Assembly (NCBI RefSeq): GCF_000721265.1
Contig: NZ_JOFZ01000004.1
Span: 124,001-188,000 of the forward strand
Origin: Streptomyces sp. NRRL F-5126
Lineage (GTDB): Bacteria; Actinomycetota; Actinomycetes; Streptomycetales; Streptomycetaceae
Direction of reading: 5' to 3'
Length of the DNA stretch: 64,000 nucleotides
The notes under the pieces were generated by a model that saw only the letters and a program-made list of their open reading frames with translations, did not search any database and was not told the DNA's origin. Positions 44,927 through 53,756 of this stretch are shown here, piece after piece. Both the position numbers and the translations under genes were made by a program. Each line of letters opens with the position of its first letter. Position 1 is the stretch's first letter.

Positions 44927-44946
44927 CACGGCCGGCACGGGCCGTG
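44927..44946. terminator. Terminator between cyclase and gntR genes
   Basis: CACGGCC-N6-GGCCGTG, a perfect 7-bp stem, lies between the convergent genes. Several further GGCCGTG/CACGGCC copies surround it (44877-44946), so alternative pairings exist. Confidence 0.5.
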
Positions 44947-44971
44947 AGCCTCGCGTGGCGAATGGCTCCTG

Positions 44972-45640
44972 TCAGACGGTCAGCGTTGCGATCGCGCGCT
45001 TGCCGAGGCTCGCGCGCACGTGCGTGCGCATGGCGCGCTCCGCGGCCCGTGCGTCGCCGGCGATCACGGCCTCGGCGATGGCGCTGTGCTCCTCCTTGAC
45101 CCGCGCCTGGTCCTCGGGCGAGTCCGGGCCGGCCTGGAGCCTGAGCTGGCGGTAGCGGTCGGCCTTGTCCCACAGGCCTTCCAGGAGCGACATCAGCAGC
45201 GTGTTGTGCGACGCCGTGTAGATGCTGCGGTGGAAGGCGCGGTGCACGAGCAGGCTGTCGACGTCGGCCGAGGGGGTGAGCGGTTCCAGGCCCTTGAGCG
45301 CCGCCCGGATCGCGGCGATGTCGGCCTCGCTGCGACGGGTCGCGGCGAGCTTCGCCGCCAGCGGGTCCATCTGCTCGCGCACCTCGTACAGGCTGCGGGC
45401 CTCCTCGGCGCTCAACTCGGTGACCCGCGCGTTGCGGTGGGCGTCGATGGCGACCAGCCCCTCGGCGTCGAGCCGCCGCAGCGCCTCGCGCAACGGGGTT
45501 GTGCTGACGCCGAGTTCCGTGGCGAGCTGTTCCTGGGAAATGGGCTGCCCCTGCCGCAGCTCGCCGGACAGGATGCGACGGCGCAACTCCTGGTAGGCGT
45601 ACACGTTCTTGGTCGGGGCGGGACGTGAACTGGCGTTCAT
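44972..45640 (-). CDS. GntR-family (FCD subfamily) regulator of the island
   Basis: A 222-residue FadR/FCD-type repressor. The winged helix is at residues 12-75: VYAYQELRRRILSGELRQGQPISQEQLATELGVSTTPLREALRRLDAEGLV. An FCD ligand domain with metal-binding His residues follows (LLVHRAFHRSIYTASHN, KEEHSAIAEAV). FCD proteins sense carboxylic acids. The ATG at 45640 is preferred; a TTG at 45670 is also possible. Its own promoter (TAGGAT -10) overlaps operator site C, so autoregulation is likely. Three related sites stand before the transport and enzyme genes. Confidence 0.9.
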   Translation of the reverse strand: MNASSRPAPTKNVYAYQELRRRILSGELRQGQPISQEQLATELGVSTTPLREALRRLDAEGLVAIDAHRNARVTELSAEEARSLYEVREQMDPLAAKLAATRRSEADIAAIRAALKGLEPLTPSADVDSLLVHRAFHRSIYTASHNTLLMSLLEGLWDKADRYRQLRLQAGPDSPEDQARVKEEHSAIAEAVIAGDARAAERAMRTHVRASLGKRAIATLTV

Positions 45641-45793
45641 CGAGGTGGGATTCTCTTCTTCGGCAGACAAGGCGACCGCAAGGATACCGAGCGGGCGATC
45701 GGCCGTGCCGCTCCCGGCGAAACCACATGGCTGCGGCGGGGTCCCGTAACGAGAACGAGACCCGGAGAGCGTCCGGCGACCCCTGGTCCTGCG

Positions 45794-45816
45794 ATCCTAC
45801 TTCTTATAGGTTATAT
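45794..45816. promoter_or_regulatory. gntR promoter with operator site C
   Basis: On the minus strand, TAGGAT (45799-45794) is a consensus -10. A GTTTCA-like -35 lies 16 bp upstream. The spacer contains ATAACCTATAA (site C), sharing the 11-base core TATAGGTTATA with site A. It also lies about 95 bp before the divergent alpha/beta hydrolase gene. Confidence 0.65.
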
Positions 45817-45909
45817 GAAACGTGGATCCGCTGACCATACGCGCCACGCATCGCGTCCCGCGCATCGCCGGACCACGCACCACACTGCATCACGCACAGG
45901 AGCCTTCAC

Positions 45910-46749
45910 ATGACCCAGGCCCTCCCGTCCGACGCGGAGCATGCGCACTTCGTCGGGGGCACCCCCTTCTTCGCCTCCCGCCACGACCAGCGTCTTTCGT
46001 ACGCCTTGTACGTGCCCAAGGATCACACGGCGCAGGCGGCGCCCCTGCCGCTCGTCGTCATCCAGCACGGCACGGGCCGCTCGGCCGAGCTCTACCGCGA
46101 CCGCTGGAAGGAGTTCGCCAGAGCACACCGCTGCATCATCCTCACCCCGCTGTTCCCGGCCGGTCTGGGACGGCCCGGCGAGCTGCACAACTTCAAGTTC
46201 CTCAAGTACGAGGACATGCGGTTCGACGAGGAGCTGCTGCACATCGTCGACGAAGTGGGCGAGCTGTTCAACGCCCGGTCCGAGCGGTTCGTGCTGCACG
46301 GGTTCTCCGGCGGCGGCCAGTTCGTCCACCGCTTCGCCTACGTGCACCCCGGGCGGCTGGCGGGACTGTCGATCGGCGCCCCCGGCCGCATCACCCGGCT
46401 CGACGACTCGCTGCCCTGGTGGCTGGGTGTCGCGGACTTCAAGGACCACTTCGGCGCCACCATCGACCTCGACGCGCTGCGCCGGGTCCCGGTGCAGATG
46501 GTCGTCGGCGCCGAGGACACCGACACCTGGGAGATCAACAACCCGGGCGACTCCAACTGGATGGACGGCGTGGAGAAGACGGGCGCCACCCGGATCGAGC
46601 GGCTGCGCACCCTGCGGGACGACTTCGAGCGGCAGGGGATCGAGGTGCGGTTCGACCTGGTCCCGGGCGTCGGACACGAGGGCGTTGGTGTGGCGCCCGC
46701 GGTGCAGGAGTTCGTGGCGGACGTGCTCGCCCGACGTACGACGACATGA
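45910..46749 (+). CDS. Alpha/beta hydrolase
   Basis: A 279-residue cytoplasmic alpha/beta hydrolase. The nucleophile elbow is GFSGGG (S133), the oxyanion strand is VVIQHGTGRS (about 49-58) and the catalytic His is in GVGHEGVG near residue 260. It resembles PHB-depolymerase/esterase-type hydrolases. CAGGAG precedes the ATG. It is divergent from gntR and shares the site C region, so it probably belongs to the regulon. The substrate is unknown; ester or amide cleavage before catabolism is the likely role. Confidence 0.88.
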   Translation: MTQALPSDAEHAHFVGGTPFFASRHDQRLSYALYVPKDHTAQAAPLPLVVIQHGTGRSAELYRDRWKEFARAHRCIILTPLFPAGLGRPGELHNFKFLKYEDMRFDEELLHIVDEVGELFNARSERFVLHGFSGGGQFVHRFAYVHPGRLAGLSIGAPGRITRLDDSLPWWLGVADFKDHFGATIDLDALRRVPVQMVVGAEDTDTWEINNPGDSNWMDGVEKTGATRIERLRTLRDDFERQGIEVRFDLVPGVGHEGVGVAPAVQEFVADVLARRTTT

Positions 46750-46766
46750 AATAGTCACGACGCCCA

Positions 46767-46794
46767 TTGACAATGTCGTCGTCGCTGCTACGTT
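46767..46794 (+). promoter_or_regulatory. Strong promoter of the permease-ATPase operon
   Basis: TTGACA (46767-46772), a 16-bp spacer and TACGTT (46789-46794). Transcription would start at about 46801, which is itself the A of an ATG. The operon's first large gene begins 144 bp later. No ATARCCTATA site is seen here. Confidence 0.65.
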
Positions 46795-46800
46795 ACCGTC

Positions 46801-46926
46801 ATGTCGCACGACGCATGTCGGGGCGGCGAACGAGCCCCAAGGGTCCCTCGACGGCTCCCGAAGGAGCCTCGGGCCCGGGCCGGCCAGGACGCGTGGAGCG
46901 TGTCCCGCGGCGACGGCAGACCATAG
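46801..46926 (+). CDS. Possible leaderless Arg-rich upstream peptide
   Basis: A 41-codon frame (MSHDACRGGERAP..., ending in GRP) starts at the predicted transcription start, seven bases after the -10, and ends 18 bp before the permease ATG. Leaderless genes are common in actinobacteria. Nine of the 41 residues are Arg. The region can form GGCTCC-CGAA-GGAGCC (46853-46868). It might be an attenuator peptide reporting Arg or Cys supply for the importer, or chance. No homology is claimed. Confidence 0.35.
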   Translation: MSHDACRGGERAPRVPRRLPKEPRARAGQDAWSVSRGDGRP

Positions 46927-46944
46927 GTAAGGACATCTTGTTCC

Positions 46945-47721
46945 ATGGGCGATTTCCTCCACTCGTTCTTCGACATCCATCAGATCCTGGACGTGCTGCC
47001 CACCCTCCTCGGTGAGGGACTGCGCAACACACTGATCATCGCGGCGCTCTCGCTGATCCTCGGCCTCGCGGCCGGTCTGCTGCTCGCCATGCTCCTGATC
47101 CAGGGCCAGTGGTGGCTGCGTGCCCCGGCCCGCATCTACGTGGACGTCTTCCGCGGGCTCCCGGCCATCGTGACCGTCAGCCTCATCGGCATCGGCCTGC
47201 CCTCCGCGAACGTCAAACCCTTCGGCGACTCGCCGACCGGCTACGCGATCCTCGCGATCGGCCTCATCAACGCCGCGTACATCGCGGAGATCTTCCGCTC
47301 CGGCATCCAGAGCGTGCCGGGGGGCCAGACGGAGGCGGGCCGGAGCCTGGGCATGAGCCACCTCGCGACGCAGATGCTGATCGTCGTCCCGCAGGGCATC
47401 AGGAACGTGCTGCCCGCGCTGGCCAACCAGTTCATCGTCGCCGTGAAGGAGTCCGCGCTGGTCTACCTGCTCGGTCTCGCAGTCGGCGAGCGCGAGCTGT
47501 ACTTCATCGCCCAGCAGGCCCAGGCGACCACCTACAACTCCTCCTCGTTCGTCGCGGCCGGCCTGATCTACATCGCCTTCACCGTGCCGCTGACGCACCT
47601 GGTCAACTGGTTCGACCGGCGCCTGCGCGAGGGCGGCAAGCACCCCACACCCACCGACGGCCAAGGCGACGACAAGACCCTGTCACCTCTGAACACGACC
47701 ACCCTGGAGGCAGGAGTATGA
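46945..47721 (+). CDS. Amino-acid ABC transporter permease (HisM/GlnP type)
   Basis: A 258-residue inner-membrane permease with about five helices and a C-terminal hydrophilic tail. [26 protein letters not shown] is the usual TIGR01726-type start. The ATPase-contacting EAA loop is visible as [38 protein letters not shown]. It overlaps the ATPase gene by four bases (ATGA). The missing binding protein is most likely the one encoded at 39533-40402. Import of a polar, possibly basic, amino acid is expected. Confidence 0.93.
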   Translation: MGDFLHSFFDIHQILDVLPTLLGEGLRNTLIIAALSLILGLAAGLLLAMLLIQGQWWLRAPARIYVDVFRGLPAIVTVSLIGIGLPSANVKPFGDSPTGYAILAIGLINAAYIAEIFRSGIQSVPGGQTEAGRSLGMSHLATQMLIVVPQGIRNVLPALANQFIVAVKESALVYLLGLAVGERELYFIAQQAQATTYNSSSFVAAGLIYIAFTVPLTHLVNWFDRRLREGGKHPTPTDGQGDDKTLSPLNTTTLEAGV

Positions 47722-48509
47722 CGACGGAACAGGCAGCCCCGCTCACCGGCAAGGCGCCCGAGCGGCCGCCCGAGGGCGAGCCCGCCATCGAACTGGTCGA
47801 CGTCTGCAAGTCGTTCGGCAAGACCGAGGTACTCAAGGGAATCTCGGCCACGGTCGGTGCAGGCGAGACCGTCTGCCTCATCGGAGCATCGGGCTCCGGC
47901 AAGTCGACTCTGCTGCGATGCGTCAACCTGCTCTCGCCCCCCACCTCCGGGACGATGCGGCTGCACGGCAAGACGATCACCGACCCGAAGGTGGATCTGA
48001 ACGCCGTACGCTCCCGCACCGGCATGGTCTTCCAGCACTTCAACCTCTTTCCGCACAAGACCGCGCTGGACAACATCGCCGTGGCGCTGCGCCGGGTGCG
48101 CAAGATGTCACGCGAGGAGGCGCGGCAGCGCGGGCTGGCCGAGCTGGAGAAGGTCGGCCTGCGCCATCTCGCCTCCTCACGGCCGGGGCAGCTCTCCGGC
48201 GGCCAGCAGCAGCGGGTCGCCATTGCCAGGTCGCTCGCGATGGAACCCGACATCATGCTGTTCGACGAGGCCACCTCCGCCCTCGACCCCGAGCTGGTGA
48301 AGGGCGTCCTCGACGTCATGAAGGACCTCGCCTCCTCCTCCGGCATGACGATGGTGGCCGTCACCCACGAGATGGGCTTCGCCAGGGAAGTGGCCGACCG
48401 TGTCCTGTTCATGGACCGCGGCGTGGTCGCCGAGGAGGGCCCGGCCCGCGAAGTCCTCACCTCCCCCCGCACGCCCCGGCTGCAGTCCTTCCTCTCCCAG
48501 GTGCTGTGA
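47718..48509 (+). CDS. Amino-acid ABC transporter ATP-binding protein
   Basis: A 263-residue polar-amino-acid ATPase. Walker A is GASGSGKST at about residues 56-64, with a Q-loop in [16 protein letters not shown]. The signature is LSGGQQQR, Walker B is [12 protein letters not shown] and the switch His is in VTHEMGFA. The architecture is the GlnQ/HisP type. It is translationally coupled to the permease, with CAGGAG before the ATG. All motifs are intact. Confidence 0.94.
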   Translation: MTTEQAAPLTGKAPERPPEGEPAIELVDVCKSFGKTEVLKGISATVGAGETVCLIGASGSGKSTLLRCVNLLSPPTSGTMRLHGKTITDPKVDLNAVRSRTGMVFQHFNLFPHKTALDNIAVALRRVRKMSREEARQRGLAELEKVGLRHLASSRPGQLSGGQQQRVAIARSLAMEPDIMLFDEATSALDPELVKGVLDVMKDLASSSGMTMVAVTHEMGFAREVADRVLFMDRGVVAEEGPAREVLTSPRTPRLQSFLSQVL

Positions 48510-48681
48510 CCCCGTGGCCCGGCACCTCCCACCGGGACGGGCCACGAAACGTTCTCCACGGGTCAGGCCGAAAGGCCTCGGCCCACCCTCCGGCGGCCGG
48601 CGAGCGCGCCGTGCCCACCCCGGTGCTCCGCTCCGTCGCTGGGCCGTGCCGCCTGCCGCCCCGAGCAGACACGCGGTGATC

Positions 48682-50163
48682 ATGACCAACGACGTGCCGG
48701 CCCTCGGCCTGCGCCCGGTGCACGCCCTACTCAAAGACCTCGACAGCCGCGGCATGCGGCTGCACTCCCTGCTCGTGCACCGGCACGGCCGGACAGTGCT
48801 CGACCTGTGGCGCTGGCCCCACGAACCTGGCCTGAAACACAAGATGCACTCGGTGACGAAGAGCTTCACCGGCACCGCCGTGGGCTTCGCCGAGGCCGAG
48901 GGACTCCTGCGGCTCGACGACCCGGTTCTGTCCTTCTTCCCCGGCCGGCCTGCCGAACCCGGGAGCGACCTGCTCTCCTTCATGCGGATACGCGACCTGC
49001 TGACCATGCAGACCGGCCACCCCAGGGGGCTGTCAGGGGCGACGACACGGCTGCGCACCACAGGCTGGGCCGACGAGTTCTTCGAGGAGCCCGTGGTGGG
49101 ACTCCCCGGCCGCCACTACCAGTACAACTCCACCACAAGCCACGTCCTGTCCGCCGTCGTCCAGCAGGCCACCGGCGAACCCGTCGACGCCTACCTGCGC
49201 CCGCGCCTGTTCGAGCCGCTCGGCATCACCGACTTCACCTGGGAGCACGACCCGGAGGGCGTCGCGAGCGGCGGCAACGGCCTGTCCATGCTGCCCCGTG
49301 ACCTGCTCGCGTTCGGCGTCCTCCACCTTGAGGACGGCGTCCGGGCAGGACGGCGCGTCCTGCCGGTCGGCTGGGTGCAGAAGGCGTCCGCGCTGCATGT
49401 GCGCAAGGCGGTCAGCGGCACGTACAACGGCACGGAGATCGTGCCGCCGCCACCCGCGGGCCCGGAGGACGAGGGCTACGGATTCCAGTTCTGGACCACC
49501 CCGGACGGCGTGTACAACGCATCGGGCATCTTCGGCCAGGAGTGCATGGTCTTCCCGAGGCACGACGCGGTCGTCGTGACGACCGGCGCCATGGGCGACG
49601 GCACCTACCACGACCTGCCCGGCATGCTGCGAAAGACCTTCGCCGAGGCGTTCGGCGACCCGGCCCCCGACCCGGGCTCGGCCGAGGCGGTCCGGGAATG
49701 GCAGGCCCGGGCACAGGAACCGGAGGGGTGGACGGACACCACCGTGTGCCATGCGGGTCTGCGCCGGACGTACGACTTCCCCGAGAACGGCCAGGGGCTG
49801 CGCTCACTCTCCCTCGACGTGCGCGACGACTCGGTGTTGGTCGTGATCGAGGACGAGCAGGGCCGCCACGGGATCGAGCACGGGAGCGGACGCTGGGTCC
49901 GGCAGCGTACCGGCGTCAGCACCTGGCGGCTGCACCACTCCTACCAGGAGGAGTCGGCACTGCTGCTGGCCAGCGCCGAATGGCTCGACAGGCGCGGAAA
50001 CGAGGCCGAGACCCTCGGCCTGACCTGGTACTTCGCCGAGTCGCCCTTCGTGGATCACCTCACGGTCCGCATCGGCGAGTACGACGTGAGCGTGGAACGG
50101 TCCGTCAACATCAACTCCGGTCCGACGCGCCTGCCGTCCCTGCGCGGTACTCGCCGCGCCTGA
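48682..50163 (+). CDS. Class C beta-lactamase-family serine hydrolase
   Basis: A 493-residue penicillin-binding-protein-fold hydrolase without a signal peptide. The Ser-x-x-Lys pair is S57-K60 (HSVTKSFTG), the Tyr motif is YQYNST near residue 149, and a C-terminal beta-domain follows residue 360. Relatives include EstB-type esterases and D-aminoacyl hydrolases rather than true beta-lactamases. The cytoplasmic location fits processing of an imported compound. The ATG at 48682 is used; an in-frame GTG lies two codons before it. It is 172 bp after the ABC ATPase on the same strand and may share its transcript. Confidence 0.87.
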   Translation: MTNDVPALGLRPVHALLKDLDSRGMRLHSLLVHRHGRTVLDLWRWPHEPGLKHKMHSVTKSFTGTAVGFAEAEGLLRLDDPVLSFFPGRPAEPGSDLLSFMRIRDLLTMQTGHPRGLSGATTRLRTTGWADEFFEEPVVGLPGRHYQYNSTTSHVLSAVVQQATGEPVDAYLRPRLFEPLGITDFTWEHDPEGVASGGNGLSMLPRDLLAFGVLHLEDGVRAGRRVLPVGWVQKASALHVRKAVSGTYNGTEIVPPPPAGPEDEGYGFQFWTTPDGVYNASGIFGQECMVFPRHDAVVVTTGAMGDGTYHDLPGMLRKTFAEAFGDPAPDPGSAEAVREWQARAQEPEGWTDTTVCHAGLRRTYDFPENGQGLRSLSLDVRDDSVLVVIEDEQGRHGIEHGSGRWVRQRTGVSTWRLHHSYQEESALLLASAEWLDRRGNEAETLGLTWYFAESPFVDHLTVRIGEYDVSVERSVNINSGPTRLPSLRGTRRA

Positions 50164-50174
50164 CGGGACGATCC

Positions 50175-50972
50175 TCAGCCGGCGCCCGGCCCCCGCACGG
50201 CCCGATCGGAGTCGGGGGAGGCGAGGGTGCGCGGATGCGTCCATGGCAGCAGAGGACGTCCGGGGAGCCCGGACACCACCTCGAACGGCCGGTCATGGCC
50301 CGGGTAGAGCACGTCCGCACGGGCACGCACCAGTTCCAGCGAGCGGGCCGCCGCCTGCTCGCCGGCCGTCACCCGCGTGCAGCGGCCGGTCCGCAGCGCC
50401 CGGGCGGAGGAGACCGCATCGCCCGTCAGCAGCGCGGTGCCCGTGGCCGTCCGCACGGTGAGGCCGACCGAACCCTCGGTGTGCCCGGGCAGCCCCACCA
50501 CGCTCACGCCGTCGGCCAGTACCTGGCCGTCGAGGGCGTCGTGCACCGTGCAGTGCGTGAGCACCGCTGCCGACCACGGGGGAGTGAACGGGTCGTCGGC
50601 GGGGGCGGCGGCGAGGTGGGCCGCCTCGGCCGGGTGCAGCAGCACCTCGGCCCGCTGGAAGAGGTCGGCGTTCTGGAAGTGGTCCCAGTGCCCGTGGGAG
50701 AGCACCAGCGTGTCCATGTCGTCCGGAGTCAGGCCGCGCAGCCCAAGCGCGGCCAGCAGGGCGCGCCTGCGTCCTGTGTGCCCGCAGTCGAACAGGATGC
50801 GCCGCCCGTGCGCGGTGACGAGGTACACCGCGCCGAAGCCGCTGCTGCCCTGCCCCCAGCTCTGCCCCATGCCGACCAGCAGGGTGTCGACGACCGGTGT
50901 CCCGTCCGCCGGTACGGCAACAGGCGCAGGCATTCCGGACTCCGTGCGGCCGGTGTCAATCGACTCAGGCAT
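50175..50972 (-). CDS. MBL-fold metallohydrolase
   Basis: A 265-residue metallo-beta-lactamase-fold enzyme. Zinc motifs are SHGHWDH (about residues 92-98), GLPGHTEGS, LLTGDAV and YPGHD. The group is typical of lactonases and small-molecule hydrolases. Its start overlaps the aconitase-like gene's stop by eight bases on the same strand, so it is expressed with it. It may hydrolyse a lactone or thioester of the same pathway. Confidence 0.88.
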   Translation of the reverse strand: MPESIDTGRTESGMPAPVAVPADGTPVVDTLLVGMGQSWGQGSSGFGAVYLVTAHGRRILFDCGHTGRRRALLAALGLRGLTPDDMDTLVLSHGHWDHFQNADLFQRAEVLLHPAEAAHLAAAPADDPFTPPWSAAVLTHCTVHDALDGQVLADGVSVVGLPGHTEGSVGLTVRTATGTALLTGDAVSSARALRTGRCTRVTAGEQAAARSLELVRARADVLYPGHDRPFEVVSGLPGRPLLPWTHPRTLASPDSDRAVRGPGAG

Positions 50973-53634
50973 CCGCGGCCTCCGTGCGCTCCTCGCCCAG
51001 CAGCCCGCGGTACACGTAAGGCAGGACGCCTCCGTGCGCGAAGTAGCGTGCCTCCTGTGCGGTGTCCAGCCGGGCCGTGGCCTCGAACGTGAACGGCGGC
51101 CGGTCGCCCCCGCGCGGCCGGACCTCCACCGTCACGGTCGGCCTGGCGGATTCCGCCACCTCCGCGATCCGGCGCACGTCGAACGTCTCGGTGCCGTCGA
51201 TGCCCAGGGAGTCGGCGCTGTCGCCGTCGAGGAACTGCAGCGGCAGCACGCCGAGCAGCACCAGGTTGGAGCGGTGGATGCGTTCGAAGGAGCGGGCGAG
51301 GACGGCCTTGACGCCGAGCAGCGCCGTCGCCTTGGCCGCCCAGTCGCGGGAGGAGCCCGTGCCGTACTCGCGGCCGGCGACCACCAGAAGCGGGGTGCCG
51401 GCGGCGGCGTAGGACCGGGCGGCCTCGTGGACCGGAACCAGGGCGCCCTGCCGTGTGAAGTCCGGCGTGACCGCTCCGGTCGCGCCGGGGGCGAGGCGGT
51501 TGTCCAGCCGGGGGTTGGCGAAGCCGCCGCGCACCATCACCTCGTAGTTCCCGCGGCGAGAGGCGTAGGTGTTGAGATCGGATTCGCCGTGCGCTGCGAG
51601 GTGGCGTCCCGCCGGGCTGGAGGCGGGGATGCGGCCGGCCGGGCTGATGTGGTCGGTGGTCACCGAGTCGCCGAGCAGCACCAGGGCTCGGGCGCCGGTG
51701 ATGTCGCGCGGCTCGGGCACCTCCTCGTCCACGCCGTCGAGGAACGGCGGACGGCGCAGATAGGTGGAGCCGGCGGGCCATGGGAACAGGTCGCCGTCCG
51801 CGGCGGGTACGGCCGCCCAGCGCGCGTCACCGTCCCAGATCCGCTCGTAGGCGCGGGTGAACAGCTCGGGCACCAGGTGGGCGCTGACCACCTCGTCCAC
51901 CTCGGCGTCGCTAGGCCACAGGTCGGCGAGGTGCACCGGGAGGCCGTCGCTGTCCGTGCCGAGCGGGTCCTTGGCCATGTCGTGGGTGACGGAGCCGGCC
52001 AGCGCGTAGGCGACGACCAGCGGGGGCGAGGCGAGGAAGTTCATCGAGACGTCGTTGTTGATGCGTCCGTCGAAGTTTCGATTGCCGGACAGCACGGAGG
52101 CGACGACCACGTCCCGCTCGGCGACGGCCTCGGCGGCCTGCGGCAGCAGCGGTCCCGAGTTGCCGATGCAGGTCATGCAGCCGTAACCGACGAGCTGGAA
52201 GCCGAGTTCGTCCAGCGGCTTCGTCAGACCGGCGCGGTCGAGGTAGTCGGTGACGGTGCGCGAGCCGGGCGCAAGGCTGGTCTTCACCCACGGCTTGACG
52301 GTCAGACCGCGGGCGCGAGCGTTGCGCGCGAGCAGGCCGGCGGCGACCATCACGTGCGGGTTCGAGGTGTTGGTGCAGGAGGTGAGGGAGGCGATGGCCA
52401 CGGCCCCGTCGCGAACCTGGCCGTCGCCGACGCCGCCGGCCCTCGGCCGCGTGCGGCGGCCGGCGGTCAGGGCCCTGACCGCCTCGGCCGCGCCCGCCGG
52501 GACCTCGGCAAGCGGCAGGCGGTCCTGCGGGCGGCGCGGTCCGGCGAGGGACGCCGACACCTCTGACAGGTCGATGGTGAGGTGCTCGTCGAAACGCGGG
52601 CGGTGGCCGGGCTCGTGCCACAAGCCCTGCTCCTTGGCGTACGTCTCCACGGCCGTGCGGTGGTCCTCGGGACGGCCGGTCAGCCGCAGGTAGTCCAGCG
52701 TGGCACGGTCCACGGGGAACAGCGCGGTCGTCGCGCCGTACTCCGGGCTCATGTTGGAGATCGTCGCCCGGTGTGCCAGAGGGAGGCGGGCCACCGCGTC
52801 GCCGGTGAACTCGACGAACTTGCCGACCACACCGTGCTCCCGCAGGGTCTGGACCACGGTGAGCACCAGGTCCGTCGCCGTGACACCGAGGCCGAGCTCG
52901 CCGATCAGCTCGACCCCCACCACGGGCGGTACGGAAATGCTGAGCGGCTGCCCGAGCAGGGCGATTTCGGCCTCGACGCCGCCGATCCCCCACGCCAGCA
53001 CGCCGAGAGCGCTGACCATGGTGGTGTGCGAGTCGGTGCCCGCGCAGGTGTCGGGGAAGGCCCAGCCGTCCCGCCGCTCCACCACGCCGGCCAGGAACTC
53101 CAGATTGACCTGGTGCATGATGCCGGCACCCGGGGGGACGATGTGCAGGTCTCCCAGGCGCTCGCCCCACTTCAGGAAGCGGTAGCGCTCCGCGTTGCGG
53201 GCGTACTCCCGCTCGACGTTCAGCCGGAGCGCGTCCGGGCGGCCGGAGACCTCGGCGGCGATGGAGTGGTCCACCGTCAGATGGCTGGGGATACGCGGGC
53301 GGACCCGGCGGGGATCGCCGCCGGCTGCCGCGACCGCGTCGCGCAGCGCGGCGAGGTCCGTGAGTACGGGGACGCCGTTGGTGTCGTGCAGCAGCACGCG
53401 CGACGGGGAGAACGGTACGTCCCCGCCGGCCTCCCCGCGTACCAGCTTCTCGATGTGCTCCGCCGTCACCACATGCCCGTCCTCGTGGCGGAGCAGGTTC
53501 TCCAGCAGGATCTTGTGGCTCATCGGCAGCCGATCCGAGCCGGGGACGGCATCCAGCCGGTGCACCGTGAAGCCCTCATCGGCCAGCTCGAGCCGTGTGA
53601 GGCTGCCGAAGCTGTTCAACGACCCTGTACGCAT
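50965..53634 (-). CDS. Aconitase-family dehydratase with altered active-site motif
   Basis: An 889-residue AcnA-type protein. The Fe-S cysteines are in SCTNTSNP and GCMTCIGNSGPL. VDHSI, GTDSHTTMV, GSSRDWAAK and FERIHRSNLVLLGVLPLQF match aconitase. The early substrate motif usually reading MQDFTGVP is here LLHDTNGVP, so the Gln that contacts substrate in aconitase is His. That, and its place in a catabolic island rather than near TCA genes, suggests a paralogue with another hydroxy-acid substrate. The second of two adjacent ATGs is chosen because AAGGAGG is then 6 bp upstream. Operator site D abuts the ribosome binding site. Confidence 0.9.
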   Translation of the reverse strand: MRTGSLNSFGSLTRLELADEGFTVHRLDAVPGSDRLPMSHKILLENLLRHEDGHVVTAEHIEKLVRGEAGGDVPFSPSRVLLHDTNGVPVLTDLAALRDAVAAAGGDPRRVRPRIPSHLTVDHSIAAEVSGRPDALRLNVEREYARNAERYRFLKWGERLGDLHIVPPGAGIMHQVNLEFLAGVVERRDGWAFPDTCAGTDSHTTMVSALGVLAWGIGGVEAEIALLGQPLSISVPPVVGVELIGELGLGVTATDLVLTVVQTLREHGVVGKFVEFTGDAVARLPLAHRATISNMSPEYGATTALFPVDRATLDYLRLTGRPEDHRTAVETYAKEQGLWHEPGHRPRFDEHLTIDLSEVSASLAGPRRPQDRLPLAEVPAGAAEAVRALTAGRRTRPRAGGVGDGQVRDGAVAIASLTSCTNTSNPHVMVAAGLLARNARARGLTVKPWVKTSLAPGSRTVTDYLDRAGLTKPLDELGFQLVGYGCMTCIGNSGPLLPQAAEAVAERDVVVASVLSGNRNFDGRINNDVSMNFLASPPLVVAYALAGSVTHDMAKDPLGTDSDGLPVHLADLWPSDAEVDEVVSAHLVPELFTRAYERIWDGDARWAAVPAADGDLFPWPAGSTYLRRPPFLDGVDEEVPEPRDITGARALVLLGDSVTTDHISPAGRIPASSPAGRHLAAHGESDLNTYASRRGNYEVMVRGGFANPRLDNRLAPGATGAVTPDFTRQGALVPVHEAARSYAAAGTPLLVVAGREYGTGSSRDWAAKATALLGVKAVLARSFERIHRSNLVLLGVLPLQFLDGDSADSLGIDGTETFDVRRIAEVAESARPTVTVEVRPRGGDRPPFTFEATARLDTAQEARYFAHGGVLPYVYRGLLGEERTEAADA

Positions 53635-53649
53635 CATGCCCCTCCTTGA

Positions 53650-53665
53650 ATAGCCTATAAGCTAT
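53650..53665. promoter_or_regulatory. Operator site D before the aconitase paralogue
   Basis: ATAGCCTATAAGCTAT differs from palindrome B at one position and ends 13-16 bp before the aconitase-like start. Binding here would block both the promoter region and the ribosome binding site DNA. Confidence 0.7.
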
Positions 53666-53688
53666 ATGAATCTTGGGCCGACACCAAG

Positions 53689-53718
53689 CGGCCCCGGACC
53701 GGGCGCGGTCCGGGGCCG
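53689..53718 (-). terminator. Terminator after the gamma-glutamyltransferase-like gene
   Basis: CGGCCCCGGACC (53689-53700) pairs perfectly with GGTCCGGGGCCG (53707-53718), 12 bp with a GGGCGC loop. It insulates the aconitase operon from the gene upstream. Confidence 0.85.
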
Positions 53719-53756
53719 GGAGCATTGCGGGAATGGATGCGTCCGGGGCCTGGCGG

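Noticed and set aside
48682-50972. A true beta-lactam resistance locus (class C-like serine hydrolase plus MBL-fold protein)
   Set aside because: Neither protein has a signal peptide, and both fall in broad esterase or lactonase-like groups; context fits metabolism better.
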